Assembly: GCF_947490095.1 (NCBI RefSeq)
Contig: NZ_CANLFS010000005.1
Coordinates: 104,349-168,348, forward strand
Direction: 5' to 3'
DNA from: an uncultured Halomonas sp.
GTDB taxonomy: Bacteria > Pseudomonadota > Gammaproteobacteria > Pseudomonadales > Halomonadaceae
DNA length: 64,000 nucleotides
Every line of letters begins with the position of its first letter. The first letter of the stretch is position 1. Below are positions 8,411 to 17,575 of the stretch, one piece after another. The notes beneath the pieces were generated by a model that did not search any database, was not told where the DNA came from, and saw nothing but the letters and a program-made list of their open reading frames with translations. A program made the position numbers and the translations under genes.

Positions 8411-8686
8411 TTACTTGGCCACGGCGTCCTTGAGGCCCTTGCCCGGCTTGAAGGCCACGGTCTTGCTGGCCGGAATGGTCAACGGCTGACCGGTCTGGGG
8501 GTTCTTACCGGTGCGCGCGGCACGCTCGCGCACGGCGAAGGTGCCGAAACCGATCAAGGAGACATCCTGCCCCTGGGAGACGCTGCCGGTGATCTCGTCG
8601 AGAATCACATTGAGGACCTGGCCCGCCTTGTCCTTGGATAGATCGGCACGCTCGGCAATAGCCGTCGCGAGTTCTGGCTTACGCAT
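8411..8686 (-). CDS. HU-family nucleoid DNA-binding protein
   Basis: A 91-residue histone-like protein that binds and bends DNA as a dimer. The family signature is complete: GFGTFAVRERAARTGKNPQTG, then the DNA-contact arm and a lysine-rich end (KTVAFKPGKGLKDAVAK). The start at 8686 has a near-perfect AGGAGG site. It resembles the extra HU gene found next to rubB in Pseudomonas more than an IHF subunit; hupA/hupB assignment is not attempted. A 7-bp inverted repeat (ATTCCGG/CCGGAAT, 8712-8733) lies just upstream. Confidence 0.92.
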   Translation of the reverse strand: MRKPELATAIAERADLSKDKAGQVLNVILDEITGSVSQGQDVSLIGFGTFAVRERAARTGKNPQTGQPLTIPASKTVAFKPGKGLKDAVAK

Positions 8687-8711
8687 ACAACCCTCCTGGT
8701 ATTGACACTGA

Positions 8712-8733
8712 ATTCCGGCCAACGGACCGGAAT
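8712..8733. promoter_or_regulatory. Inverted repeat upstream of the HU gene
   Basis: ATTCCGG and CCGGAAT are separated by 8 bases, 26 bases before the HU start codon. It could be an operator or part of the leader; the regulator is unknown. A second hairpin (CCCGGC/GCCGGG, 8764-8781) lies upstream, towards the flavoprotein gene. Confidence 0.3.
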
Positions 8734-8839
8734 GTGGTTGTCATGGGAGATATCACTCGTCTCCCCGGCTATCTTGCCGGGAACCGGCGAGCGACATCGA
8801 AAGGCACGCTCGGGCGACCGTGGAGCCGCCATCGCCGAC

Positions 8840-10000
8840 CTAGCCTAGCAACGCCGGTGCAGCCCGCGCCAGTTCGACTTTCCGACGCACGCAGCTTCCT
8901 GTCAATGCAAAGCCGATCAAACGTCCGTCCTCGGACTCGGCCAGGGCGCTGAAATCTCCCGCTTCTCCCTCGATACGCCAGCGTGCCGGGGGCGACGCCG
9001 GGGGCAGCGATACCACCGGCAGCAAGGGCGTCTTGACCAGCACCGGCCAGGGACCATAGCGCACCGGCGTGGGCGTCCCGGCAAGGGTACGCGCCAGGGC
9101 CTTGGCGCCGGCCTGCAGTGGTTGGACATACATGGCGTTGACGCCATCGACACAGGCCACATCGCCCAGGGCATGAACCCCGGGCGCCGAGGTCGCCAGC
9201 AGGCGGTCGGTGTGGATGCCCGCGGCGCTGACCTCGAGGCCCGCCGCCTCGGCCAGGGCCGTACGCGGCCTCAGCCCCGTGGCCAGCAGGACCAGGTCGG
9301 CCACCACCGACTCCCCGTCATCGAGGCCGACGACGGCATCGCTGCCCTCGGCCCCCAGCCCGGTCACGCCGCGTCCAAGGCACAGGGCCATGCCCGCCTC
9401 CTGAAATGCCTCGCCCAGCGCTCGCCCCAGTGGCTCGGGAAGCAGGCGCGGCAGCGGCGCGGTTTCGGGGGCCACCAGGGTCACCCGATGGCCGCCGGCC
9501 AACAGATCATTGGCGAACTCACAGCCCACCAGGCCGGCCCCGACAATGGCCACACGAGCGGGACGGCCAAGGCGACTCAACGCGGCGTGAAAGGCCCGGT
9601 AATCCCCCAGATCATTGACCGTCATCACCCGTCCGGCCAGGGCCTCCGGCACCGGAAAGGGCGCCATCGGTGCCGCCCCGGTCGCCAGCACCAGTTCGCC
9701 ATAGGCCAACCGCTCCTTGCCGAGATGCAGGGTGCGGGCCGCCGTATCGATGGCCTCGACTCGGGTATGCGTACGCACCAGTGCATTCATCGAATCGGCC
9801 ATCGCCAGGGCATCACGGGCCGCCAGCCGCTCGGGGGGCAGCCCCTTGGCGAAGCCGGTGGAGAGTAACGGCTTGGAGTAGTCATCACCGTCGTCGGCGG
9901 TAATCAGGGTCACCGGCCGCTCGGCGTCCAGGGAACGCAGCTGGCGCAGCAGGCCAAGGCCCGCCATGCCGCTGCCGATAATGGTCAGGGGGGCGCTCAT
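8840..10000 (-). CDS. FAD-dependent reductase, rubredoxin-NAD+ reductase-like
   Basis: A 386-residue pyridine-nucleotide-disulfide-type flavoprotein. It has an N-terminal FAD motif (IIGSGMAGLGLLRQL), the ATGAAP segment, an NAD(P) motif (IVGAGLVGCEFANDLL) and the second FAD signature (GVHALGDVACVDG). Redox-active Cys-Cys motifs are absent, which suits rubredoxin reductase (RubB/AlkT). In Pseudomonas the matching gene lies beside two rubredoxin genes between the HU gene and ubiC; none is present here. The ATG at 10000 has GAGGAG upstream. It is divergent from ubiC. Confidence 0.8.
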   Translation of the reverse strand: MSAPLTIIGSGMAGLGLLRQLRSLDAERPVTLITADDGDDYSKPLLSTGFAKGLPPERLAARDALAMADSMNALVRTHTRVEAIDTAARTLHLGKERLAYGELVLATGAAPMAPFPVPEALAGRVMTVNDLGDYRAFHAALSRLGRPARVAIVGAGLVGCEFANDLLAGGHRVTLVAPETAPLPRLLPEPLGRALGEAFQEAGMALCLGRGVTGLGAEGSDAVVGLDDGESVVADLVLLATGLRPRTALAEAAGLEVSAAGIHTDRLLATSAPGVHALGDVACVDGVNAMYVQPLQAGAKALARTLAGTPTPVRYGPWPVLVKTPLLPVVSLPPASPPARWRIEGEAGDFSALAESEDGRLIGFALTGSCVRRKVELARAAPALLG

Positions 10001-10076
10001 GGGTCTCCTCGTCGAGGAAGCGGAATCGTAGCGCATGGTACACTACCTGCTCCCGAGGATGGACAGGGAGTCCACG

Positions 10077-10625
10077 GTGTCCGATTCCAGACCCCAAGCG
10101 CTACACGGCCCGACACGCTGGTCGCCGCTGGCCGCGGTTCGCCCCGGCATGAGCCCTGCCTGGCAGCAATGGGTGGGCTCCCGGGACTCGTTGACCCTGC
10201 GCCTCACCGACGCGGGCCGGCCACGCCCGTTGCATGTCCGGCTCCTCGACCAGCGTATCGATACGCCGCGGCACGACGAGGCCCGGGCGCTCGACCTGCC
10301 GCCGGGACGTCGGGCCTGGCTACGCGAGGTGGCGCTGTGCCTGGGGGGAAGGCCCTGGGTGGCGGCGCGCTCGGTCGCCCCACTCGAGGGACTTCCCGCC
10401 GACGACCTGGCGCACCTCGGCGAACGCTCACTGGGCAGCTGGCTGTTTCGCCAGCCCGACCTCGAACGCGGCGAGATCGAGGTCACTCGCGACCCGGCGG
10501 GTTTCCATTCGGCCCATGGGCCCTGGGGGCGCCGCTCGATGTTTTACCATGGCACCTTCCGCATGCTGGTGCAGGAGTGGTTCCTCGACGCCATGGCGGA
10601 TGACCTCGGCCTGCCTTCGCGCTAG
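10077..10625 (+). CDS. ubiC: Chorismate pyruvate-lyase UbiC
   Basis: A protein of about 182 residues that removes pyruvate from chorismate to make 4-hydroxybenzoate, the first committed step of ubiquinone synthesis. The segment [18 protein letters not shown] matches the UbiC core with its active-site Arg, and GPWGRRSMF and the C-terminal EWFLDAM follow the family pattern. GTG at 10077 is chosen because AGGGAG precedes it at a good distance; an in-frame ATG at 10035 would add 14 residues. ubiA follows after 32 bases. Confidence 0.85.
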   Translation: MSDSRPQALHGPTRWSPLAAVRPGMSPAWQQWVGSRDSLTLRLTDAGRPRPLHVRLLDQRIDTPRHDEARALDLPPGRRAWLREVALCLGGRPWVAARSVAPLEGLPADDLAHLGERSLGSWLFRQPDLERGEIEVTRDPAGFHSAHGPWGRRSMFYHGTFRMLVQEWFLDAMADDLGLPSR

Positions 10626-10657
10626 GCTCTGATGTTCCCACCCGCCACGAGGTAGAG

Positions 10658-11548
10658 ATGGACCGCTCCCTGATGCGCCCCACGGGCCTGGCCCGACTCC
10701 CCGACTTCCTGCGCCTGACGCGCCTCGACCGCCCCATTGGCAGCTGGCTGCTGATGTGGCCCACCCTGTGGGCGTTGTGGATAGCCGCCGAGGGGCTGCC
10801 CAGCCGCCGCCTGCTGCTGATCTTTGTCGCCGGCGTCTACCTGATGCGCGCCGCCGGCTGTGTGATCAATGACTACGCCGACCGCCATGTGGATGGCTAC
10901 GTCAAGCGCACCCTCGACCGCCCCCTGGCCACCGGGCGTATCGGCGAGGGCGAGGCCCAGGCCCTGTTTCTGATGCTGGTGGCCGGCGCTTTCGTGCTGG
11001 TGCTGTTTACCAACCTGTTCACGATACTGCTCTCCATCGGCGGGGTCATATTGGCGTTTATCTACCCCTTCATGAAACGCTATACCCATCTGCCACAGCT
11101 GTTCCTGGGGGCCGCCTTCTCCTGGGCGATTCCCATGGCGTACGGCGCGGTGCAGGGCCAGGTGCCCGTCGAAGCATGGCTGCTGTTCACGGCCAACGTG
11201 ATGTGGACCATCGCCTACGACACCCAATACGCCATGGTCGACCGCGACGACGACCTGAAGGTCGGCATCAAGTCCACCGCGGTGCTGTTTGGCAGCGCCG
11301 ACCGCTTCATGATCGGCCTGTTGCAGATCGTGACGCTTCTGCTGCTGTCCTGGGTCGGCGCACGACTCGCCCTGGGCGGCTTCTTCTGGCTGGGGCTGGC
11401 GGCCATGGCGGCCACCTTCGTCTGGCAGCACTGGCTGATTCGCCAACGCAAGCGCGAGCCCTGCTTCCAGGCCTTTCTCAACAACTTCTGGTCGGGCCTG
11501 CTGGTCTTCGCCGGCCTTGCCCTGAGCCTGTGGCCAGATATCTCATAG
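10658..11548 (+). CDS. ubiA: 4-hydroxybenzoate polyprenyltransferase UbiA
   Basis: A 296-residue integral membrane prenyltransferase that attaches the polyprenyl chain to 4-hydroxybenzoate. Both Asp-rich Mg-diphosphate motifs are present: [20 protein letters not shown] (about residues 70-90) and [20 protein letters not shown] (about 187-206). About eight hydrophobic helices are visible. GAGG precedes the ATG. It acts right after UbiC and forms an operon with it, the standard arrangement. Confidence 0.96.
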   Translation: MDRSLMRPTGLARLPDFLRLTRLDRPIGSWLLMWPTLWALWIAAEGLPSRRLLLIFVAGVYLMRAAGCVINDYADRHVDGYVKRTLDRPLATGRIGEGEAQALFLMLVAGAFVLVLFTNLFTILLSIGGVILAFIYPFMKRYTHLPQLFLGAAFSWAIPMAYGAVQGQVPVEAWLLFTANVMWTIAYDTQYAMVDRDDDLKVGIKSTAVLFGSADRFMIGLLQIVTLLLLSWVGARLALGGFFWLGLAAMAATFVWQHWLIRQRKREPCFQAFLNNFWSGLLVFAGLALSLWPDIS

Positions 11549-11584
11549 TCGGATGGGCGTTAGCGGGCCATCATCGAGCACGCC

Positions 11585-12322
11585 TCAGCGACGCGTCGAA
11601 GGCACGCTAGGCAGATCGCGGTAGTGGCCATCCCACATCAGTACCGAGGCCGCCACCGCACCGGGCAACAGGAAGAGGTTGGCCAGCGGGATCCAGGTAA
11701 TCAGGGTCACCGCGCCACCATAGCTCATGGTCGGCCACCAGCGCGCCTTCAGACGACGGCGCATGTCGACGAAACTGACCTTGTTGTTGTCCATGGGGTA
11801 GTCGAGGTAGGTGATCGCCATCATCCACGCCGAGAACAGTGCCCAGAGCAGCGGTGCCACCAGGTTGATCACGGGAATCCAGCTGAGCACGAACAGCGCC
11901 GCCATGCGCGGCAGGATATAGACCAGCTTGACCAGCTCCCGGCCCAGCGCATCCACGGTGGTCCTCGCCAGGCCGCGGTCATCCAGCGGCTGCCGCCCGG
12001 TAGCCATGATCTCGACCTTTTCGGCCAAGAAACCATAGAAGGGCGCCGCGACGAGGTGGGTCACCAGGGTAAAGGTGAAGAACACCATCAGCACCAGGCT
12101 GACCACGAACAGCGGCCAGATCAACCACTCCAGCCAGGCAAGCCATCCCGGTACCAGTGTCATCCAGTGGTCCAGCCAGCTGCCGAAGTTGGCCAGCACG
12201 AACCATAGCATGGCGACATAGACCAGCAGATTCACGGCAATGGGGGCAAACACATAGCGGCGCAGGCCGGCGCCGTAGACCAGGCGGGTACCACGGGCCA
12301 GGGCCGTAAGGGCATCAAGCAT
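11585..12322 (-). CDS. cysZ: CysZ-like sulfate transporter (EI24 domain)
   Basis: A 245-residue membrane protein of the CysZ/EI24 family, which helps sulfate enter the cell for cysteine synthesis. Hydrophobic helices occur at about residues 25-50, 65-100, 140-185 and 210-235. The family features SWIPVINLVAPLLWALFSAW and YLDYPMDNNKVSF are clear. The ATG at 12322 is preferred to a TTG ten codons upstream. It converges on ubiA and is divergent from the thioesterase gene. Confidence 0.88.
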   Translation of the reverse strand: MLDALTALARGTRLVYGAGLRRYVFAPIAVNLLVYVAMLWFVLANFGSWLDHWMTLVPGWLAWLEWLIWPLFVVSLVLMVFFTFTLVTHLVAAPFYGFLAEKVEIMATGRQPLDDRGLARTTVDALGRELVKLVYILPRMAALFVLSWIPVINLVAPLLWALFSAWMMAITYLDYPMDNNKVSFVDMRRRLKARWWPTMSYGGAVTLITWIPLANLFLLPGAVAASVLMWDGHYRDLPSVPSTRR

Positions 12323-12469
12323 TCTGTCGTCTCTTGCGGCTATCGAGATCAAGGGGCATTCAGGTCGTCGGGGCTGACAGGACGGGGCGGGGCTGGAGGG
12401 TAGACCCGGGTGAGTTTACCATGGGCCCGGTTTTCCCCCCCAATAACAAACCAGGATGTTGACACCTTC

Positions 12470-12877
12470 ATGACCGACCTCGACGACAGCCCCCGCCCAC
12501 GGGGCGACCTGACCCTCAAGCTGCTGGCCAGCCGCCAGGACACCAATCTCCATGGCGACATCGCCGGTGGCTGGCTGGTCGCCCGCATGGACCAGGCCGC
12601 CGAACTGGCCGCCGACCGGGAAGCCAATGGCCGCACCGCCACCGTGGCCATCGAGGCCATGGACTTCCTGTGCCCGGTGCGCGTCGGCTCCATGGTCAAT
12701 ATCTTCACTCGCCTGGTGGAGGTCGGCCACAGCTCCATCCGCATCGACGTCGAGGTATGGATCCGTCAGCCCCATGAGCGCCAGCCCCACGAGCTTTACA
12801 AGGTCACCGAGGCCCGCTTCGTCATGGTGGCCATGGATGACAAGGGCCGCATACGCGCGGTACACCGCGAGACATGA
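12470..12877 (+). CDS. Acyl-CoA thioesterase (hotdog fold, YciA-like)
   Basis: A 135-residue single-hotdog protein. LMASRQDTNLHGDIAGG-type residues (here LLASRQDTNLHGDIAGGWLV) and the central helix MDQAAELAADREANG match YciA-like acyl-CoA thioesterases, with the catalytic Asp in the helix. The ATG at 12470 fits the family N-terminus; an AGGA lies 13 bases upstream, which is far. It ends 9 bases from the convergent TRAP binding-protein gene. Confidence 0.85.
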   Translation: MTDLDDSPRPRGDLTLKLLASRQDTNLHGDIAGGWLVARMDQAAELAADREANGRTATVAIEAMDFLCPVRVGSMVNIFTRLVEVGHSSIRIDVEVWIRQPHERQPHELYKVTEARFVMVAMDDKGRIRAVHRET

Positions 12878-12886
12878 TGCCAGTCG

Positions 12887-13975
12887 TCAGACGCCTACCG
12901 TCTCACGGGCCTTGAGGTAGGCGAACTCGCCTGCATCGCTGGAGGGCCTCACCAGCTTCTGGAAGGCGACATAGGAGTCATAGACCTTCTTCGATGCCGG
13001 ATCATTCTCGACCTGCTCGGCGAGCACCTCCTGGGAGGCATCGTAGAGTGCCTTCATCACATCCTCGGGGAAGGTGCGCAGCTTGACCCCATGTTCGCTG
13101 ACCAGGGTATCCAGGGCCTGGGCATTGCGGAAGGTGAACTCGCTAACCATCGCCAGGTTGGCCGCACTGGCCGCCTCGGTCACCACCGCCTTGAGGTCAT
13201 CGGGCAGGGCATTCCAGGCGTCCAGGTTGACGGTGCCCTCGAGGATCGCACTGGGCTCGTTCCAGGCCGAGGTATAGTAGTAGTCGGCCACCTGGTGCAG
13301 GCCGAAGGCCAGATCATTGTAGGGACTGACCCAGTCGGCGGCATCCAGCACGCCGGTCTGCATGGAGGTGAAGATCTCCGAGCCCGGCATATTGACGGTG
13401 GTGACGCCGATACGATTCATGGCCTCGCCGGCGAGGCCGGGCAGGCGTAGCTTGAGCCCCTGCAGGTCCTCCAGGGAATTGATCTCCTTCTTAAACCAGC
13501 CGCCGGGCTGGGTAGTGGTATTGCCCACCGGGAAGGGCTTGAGGTTGTGCTGGGCATAGACCTCGTCCCACAGCTCCTGGCCGCCACCGTAATAGAGCCA
13601 GGCGTTGGTTTCCTGGGTCGTCATGCCGAAGGGCACGGCGGTGAAGAACTGTGACGCGGCTACCTTGCCACGCCAATAGTAGGAGGCGGAGTGCCCCATC
13701 TCGGCGGTGCCGGCGGCCACGGCGTCGAACACTTCAAGCGGCGGTACCAGCTCACCGGCACCGTGCACACGGATGCGCATGCGCCCACCGGAGAGGACCT
13801 CGATACGCTTGGCGAACTCATTGGCCCCGGTACCCAGGGCCGGGAAGTTCTTGGGCCAGGAGGTCACCATGTTCCAGGTGATGGTCTCCTGGGCCTTGGC
13901 GGTGGAAACGAAGGGCGCGGCGGCGACACCGGCGGCGCCGGCGCCTAATGTCTTGATAAAGCTGCGACGTTGCAT
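12887..13975 (-). CDS. TRAP transporter substrate-binding protein (DctP family), orphan
   Basis: A 362-residue periplasmic solute receptor with a twin-arginine-type signal (MQRRSFIKTLGAGAAGVAAAPF, cleavage near AKA-QE). The DctP fold is shown by TWNMVTSWPKNFP, LEVFDAVAAGTAEMGH and LQGLKLRLPG, the last carrying the conserved Arg that usually holds a substrate carboxylate. It most resembles receptors for keto acids or related organic acids. No DctQ/DctM membrane subunits lie nearby, so it must use a distant transporter or be a sensor component. It sits alone between uvrD and the thioesterase gene. Confidence 0.88.
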   Translation of the reverse strand: MQRRSFIKTLGAGAAGVAAAPFVSTAKAQETITWNMVTSWPKNFPALGTGANEFAKRIEVLSGGRMRIRVHGAGELVPPLEVFDAVAAGTAEMGHSASYYWRGKVAASQFFTAVPFGMTTQETNAWLYYGGGQELWDEVYAQHNLKPFPVGNTTTQPGGWFKKEINSLEDLQGLKLRLPGLAGEAMNRIGVTTVNMPGSEIFTSMQTGVLDAADWVSPYNDLAFGLHQVADYYYTSAWNEPSAILEGTVNLDAWNALPDDLKAVVTEAASAANLAMVSEFTFRNAQALDTLVSEHGVKLRTFPEDVMKALYDASQEVLAEQVENDPASKKVYDSYVAFQKLVRPSSDAGEFAYLKARETVGV

Positions 13976-14063
13976 GCTGGCATGACTCCATACGGATTAT
14001 TATGAAAGCGCCACGCCTGTCGCGCGGCAGTGTCCGCACAGCAGTATGCGTTAGACCCGAATA

Positions 14064-14080
14064 CCCCCACAAGCTGGGGG
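14064..14080 (-). terminator. Hairpin just after uvrD
   Basis: CCCCCA and TGGGGG pair around a 5-base loop immediately after the uvrD stop, followed by TATTC on the minus strand. The T-content is low, so the call is tentative. Confidence 0.35.
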
Positions 14081-14081
14081 G

Positions 14082-16283
14082 CTACAGCGGCGTCAGCTTG
14101 GCAAAGCCCAGCACCAGCCACTTGTCCCCCTCGCCCTCGAAGCTGACCTGTACCCGCGCCCGAGGCCCCTCGCCCTCGGCATTGAGGATCACGCCCTCAC
14201 CGAAGACCGGATGGCTGACCCGCTGGCCCAGGGAGAGCGAGGGCAGGTCATCGCCACCGTTGACCTCGCTCTGACGAAGCCCGGCGGGGCGCGAGGCGGT
14301 GACCGGGCGTGATACCTGGCCGCGCAGGCGCACCTCCTCCAGGTACTCCTCGGGAATCTCGCGCAAGAAGCGCGAGGCGCGCTGGAAGGTCTCCTTGCCG
14401 TGCAGCCGGCGAATCTCGGCATGCGTCAGATAGAGCTTGCGCATGGCCCGGGTCAGCCCCACGTAGCAGAGGCGACGCTCCTCCTCGAGGCGCCCCGGCT
14501 CTTCCACCGACATGCGATGAGGGAAGAGCCCCTCCTCCACGCCGGCGATAAACACCACCGGGAACTCCAGCCCCTTGGCGGAGTGCAGCGTCATCAACTG
14601 GACGCCATCCTCGAACTCATCGGCCTCATGCTCGCCGGCGTTAAGCGCCGCCTCGGAGAGGAAGGCCTCCAGGGCGGCGCCGCCCTCGCCGGCCTCCGAC
14701 GCCTCGAAGGCGTCGCCCTGGGTAAAGGCCCTGGCCGCCGTCACCAGCTCCTCCAGGTTCTCGACCCGGGCCTGGCCCTTTTCGCCTCTTTCGTTACGGT
14801 GGTGCTCAACTAGCCCCGTGCGGGCCATCACATGGTCGATGATCTCGTGGAGCGCCAGGCCGGCGCTATCGTTGTCCAGGCCATCGACCAGGTCGGCAAA
14901 GGCCTGCAGGGCACTGCCGGCACGCCCCTTGAGGGCCCCATCGGCCAGGCCATCGTGGAGCGCCTGCCATAGCGAGACGCTGCCCTCCCGGGCTCGCTGG
15001 CGCAGCAGTTCCACGGTACGCGTGCCGATGCCCCGCGCCGGCACGTTGATCACCCGCTCCAGGGAGGCATCATCGTCACGGTTGAGCAGCAGGCGCAGGT
15101 AGGCCAGGGCGTTCTTGATCTCCAGGCGTTCGTAGAAGCGATGCCCGCCATAGATGCGGTAGGGCACTCCCTGGCGGATCAGGGTCTCCTCGATCACCCT
15201 CGACTGGGCATTGGAGCGGTAGAGGATGGCGATATCGCGGCGATTGACGCCCTCCTCGACGCGCTCACGCAGGGTATCGACGATGAAGCGTGCCTCGTCG
15301 AGGTCATTGAATCCGCTGTAGACCGAGATCGACTCGCCACGCTCGCCGGCGGTCCACAGCGTCTTGCCCATGCGCTCGGCGTTGTGATTGATCAGGGCGT
15401 TGGCGGCCTCGAGGATGGCGCTGGTGGAGCGATAGTTCTGCTCCAGGCGCACGGTCTTGGTCTCCGCGAACTCGCGCTCGAAGCGGCGGATATTTTCCAC
15501 GCGAGCGCCGCGCCAGCCATAGATCGACTGGTCATCGTCGCCCACCACGGTCATCGGCGTGGTCATGCCGCTCAGCAGCTTGAGCCAGGCATACTGCAGG
15601 GTATTGGTATCCTGGAACTCGTCCACCAGCACATGGGCGAAGCGCTCCTGATAGTGCGCCAGCAGGGCGGGGTTATCGCGCAGTAGCTCCAGGCTACGCA
15701 GCAGCAGCTCACCGAAGTCCACCAGGCCCCCACGCTCGCAGGTAAGCTGGTAGCGCTCATAGAGTTCGACCATCTGCCCCAGGTAGGCGTCGCCGTGCAC
15801 GTTCACCTGATGAGGACGCAGCCCCTCTTCCTTGCAGCCGGAGATAAACGACTGCACCTGCCGCGGCGGGAAGCGCTCGTCGTCGATATCGTTTTCCTTG
15901 ACCAGGCGCTTGACCAGACGCAGCTGGTCGTCGCTGTCGATGATCTGGAAATGCTGGGGCAGGCGGGCGTCCTGCCAATGGGTGCGCAGCAGGCGATGCG
16001 CGATGGAGTGGAAGGTACCCACCCAGACGTGGCGCAACGACATGCCCACCAACGCCTCCAGGCGAGTACGCATCTCGCGCGCCGCCTTGTTGGTGAAGGT
16101 CACGGCCAGCACCGCGTAAGGGGACAAGCCCTCGGCCTGCATCAGCCAGGCGATTCGCTGCACCAGCACTCGGGTCTTGCCGGAGCCGGCCCCGGCCAGC
16201 ACCAGCATATTGCCTTGAGGGGCACTGACCGCCTCACGCTGGGCGGCATTCAGGTGGTCGAGAATCGCCGTGACGTCGTCCAT
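14082..16283 (-). CDS. uvrD: UvrD, DNA helicase II
   Basis: A 733-residue superfamily 1A 3'-5' helicase used in mismatch repair and nucleotide excision repair. Walker A is LAGAGSGKTRVL near residue 32; the DE-box is LVDEFQDTNTLQ; motif III-type GWRGARVENI and the C-terminal TLHSAKGLEFPVVFIAG with GVEEGLFPH are present. Length matches the E. coli enzyme (720). It is monocistronic on the minus strand. The 240-base interval upstream, towards the HexR-like gene, is repeat-rich. Confidence 0.96.
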   Translation of the reverse strand: MDDVTAILDHLNAAQREAVSAPQGNMLVLAGAGSGKTRVLVQRIAWLMQAEGLSPYAVLAVTFTNKAAREMRTRLEALVGMSLRHVWVGTFHSIAHRLLRTHWQDARLPQHFQIIDSDDQLRLVKRLVKENDIDDERFPPRQVQSFISGCKEEGLRPHQVNVHGDAYLGQMVELYERYQLTCERGGLVDFGELLLRSLELLRDNPALLAHYQERFAHVLVDEFQDTNTLQYAWLKLLSGMTTPMTVVGDDDQSIYGWRGARVENIRRFEREFAETKTVRLEQNYRSTSAILEAANALINHNAERMGKTLWTAGERGESISVYSGFNDLDEARFIVDTLRERVEEGVNRRDIAILYRSNAQSRVIEETLIRQGVPYRIYGGHRFYERLEIKNALAYLRLLLNRDDDASLERVINVPARGIGTRTVELLRQRAREGSVSLWQALHDGLADGALKGRAGSALQAFADLVDGLDNDSAGLALHEIIDHVMARTGLVEHHRNERGEKGQARVENLEELVTAARAFTQGDAFEASEAGEGGAALEAFLSEAALNAGEHEADEFEDGVQLMTLHSAKGLEFPVVFIAGVEEGLFPHRMSVEEPGRLEEERRLCYVGLTRAMRKLYLTHAEIRRLHGKETFQRASRFLREIPEEYLEEVRLRGQVSRPVTASRPAGLRQSEVNGGDDLPSLSLGQRVSHPVFGEGVILNAEGEGPRARVQVSFEGEGDKWLVLGFAKLTPL

Positions 16284-16352
16284 GGGAAGGCATCGCTGCT
16301 CGGAAAATGGGCGAATAGCTTAGCATAGTCCTCTTGGGCACAGGCCCCGACG

Positions 16353-16482
16353 GAGGGGGCATCGTATGCCGCCCCCCTCTCGGGGACAGTCCCCGGCGGA
16401 GGGAACAGCGTAAGAAAGGTGCATCAAGGTAAGCTGGGACGGCTTGGCCGGGGACTGTCCCCTTGGTTCGTCCCCTTGGTTC
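16353..16482. repeat. Cluster of palindromes between the HexR-like gene and uvrD
   Basis: The 240-base gap holds nested repeats: GGGGGC/GCCCCC (16355-16376); the palindrome GGGGACAGTCCCC (16382-16394) and its complementary form GGGGACTGTCCCC (16450-16462), which extend into a 16-bp inverted repeat about 50 bases apart; and two tandem copies of GTCCCCTTGGTTC (16457-16482). It resembles repetitive extragenic palindromes. No gene is visible in it. Confidence 0.7.
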
Positions 16483-16487
16483 ATAGC

Positions 16488-16527
16488 TTTCAGCTTCCAG
16501 GAGCGCAGCGACGCTCTTCCAGCTTAA
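16488..16527 (-). repeat. Dispersed GCTGGAA-type palindromic element, copy B
   Basis: Starting at the stop codon of the HexR-like gene, the minus strand reads GCTGGAAGAGCGTCGCTGCG then CTCCTGGAAGCTG. It matches copy A (5817-5858) in sequence and in position relative to the 3' end of a minus-strand gene. Confidence 0.7.
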
Positions 16528-17381
16528 GCGTCCGGCTCCGGAAAACGCAGCGGCGTCAGGCTCTTCTTCACTTCGCGAAGCTGTTCGGCGAGCTTCGGTC
16601 CGCGAGACTTGGCCACGCCCACGGCGAGTACATCGACCAGCACCAGATGGGCAATGCGCGAGGTCATGGGCGTGTAGATCTCGGTATCCTCATGGACATC
16701 GATATAGAGCGGCAGAGTCACCTCCTCGGCCAGCGGTGAGTCGCTGGGACATAGCCCGATCACCGTGGCACCGGCCTCCCGCGCCAGCCGCACGCTGGCC
16801 ACCAGTGCTCGGGTGCGGCCGGTCTGGGAGATGGCGACAACCACATCGCCCTCCTCGAGGGTCACCGCCGACATGTTCTGCATATGCGGGTCGGCATAGG
16901 CGGCGGTGGAGATCTGCAGACGGAAGAACTTGTGCTGGGCATCGAAGGCCACCGCACCGGAGGCCCCGTAACCGTAGAACTCGACCCGATTGGCCATGGC
17001 CAGGGCGTTGATTGCCTTGCTTAATGCCTCGTTATCGAGGCGGTCGCGCACCGACAGCAGGGTACCCACCGAGGAGTCGAAGATGCTGTGGGAAAACTCC
17101 GCCACCGAGTCGCTGTCGTTCATGGAGAACTGGGCGAACTGGCTCCCGGAGGCCAGCATCTGCGCCAGCTTGAGCTTGAAGTCCTGGAAGCCGTTGCAAC
17201 CCAGTGCCCGACAGAAGCGCACTACCGTAGGCTCGCTGACCTTGGCCTCGGTCGCCAGGTCGACGATACGCATATGAATCACTTCTTCGGGGTTGCGTAG
17301 CACGAAGCGCGCCACCTTCTGCTCGGAGCGACGAAAGTGCTCCATGCGTCGTCTCATCTCATCGAACAGGGCACGACTCAC
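16524..17381 (-). CDS. hexR: RpiR-family transcriptional regulator, HexR-like
   Basis: A 285-residue regulator with an N-terminal RpiR-type HTH (about residues 1-77, VSEPTVVRFCRALGCNGFQDFK) and a SIS sugar-phosphate isomerase-like domain (about 120-260, VVAISQTGRTRALV). In Pseudomonas and related bacteria HexR represses zwf/edd/glk and senses 2-keto-3-deoxy-6-phosphogluconate. No glucose-catabolic genes are adjacent here, so the symbol rests on overall resemblance. The start is GTG at 17381 with AAGGAG six bases upstream. It is divergent from a small gene. Confidence 0.8.
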   Translation of the reverse strand: MSRALFDEMRRRMEHFRRSEQKVARFVLRNPEEVIHMRIVDLATEAKVSEPTVVRFCRALGCNGFQDFKLKLAQMLASGSQFAQFSMNDSDSVAEFSHSIFDSSVGTLLSVRDRLDNEALSKAINALAMANRVEFYGYGASGAVAFDAQHKFFRLQISTAAYADPHMQNMSAVTLEEGDVVVAISQTGRTRALVASVRLAREAGATVIGLCPSDSPLAEEVTLPLYIDVHEDTEIYTPMTSRIAHLVLVDVLAVGVAKSRGPKLAEQLREVKKSLTPLRFPEPDA

Positions 17382-17491
17382 GCGGAACTCCTTGGCGGGG
17401 GGATCATGTTATCTGCCTACAGTATGCCCGAAAGCAGAGCCGGATGGGCAACACAACCTTGCGGGAGAACGTCGACACCGCGCCAATGGGA

Positions 17492-17543
17492 AAAAAGTGC
17501 ACGCCGTCGCTTTTCTGTCAAGTGATGTATAATAAAAAGTGCA
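17492..17543. promoter_or_regulatory. Divergent promoter region with TATAAT and a 10-bp direct repeat
   Basis: TATAAT at 17528-17533 is a good -10 box for the + strand gene at 17576, but no clear -35 is seen. AAAAAGTGCA occurs at 17492-17501 and 17534-17543, 42 bases apart (about four helical turns), flanking the -10. That spacing would suit a dimeric regulator. Confidence 0.4.
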
Positions 17544-17575
17544 GTGTCGCGTAGCGTCCAAGGAGAGAGTCGATC

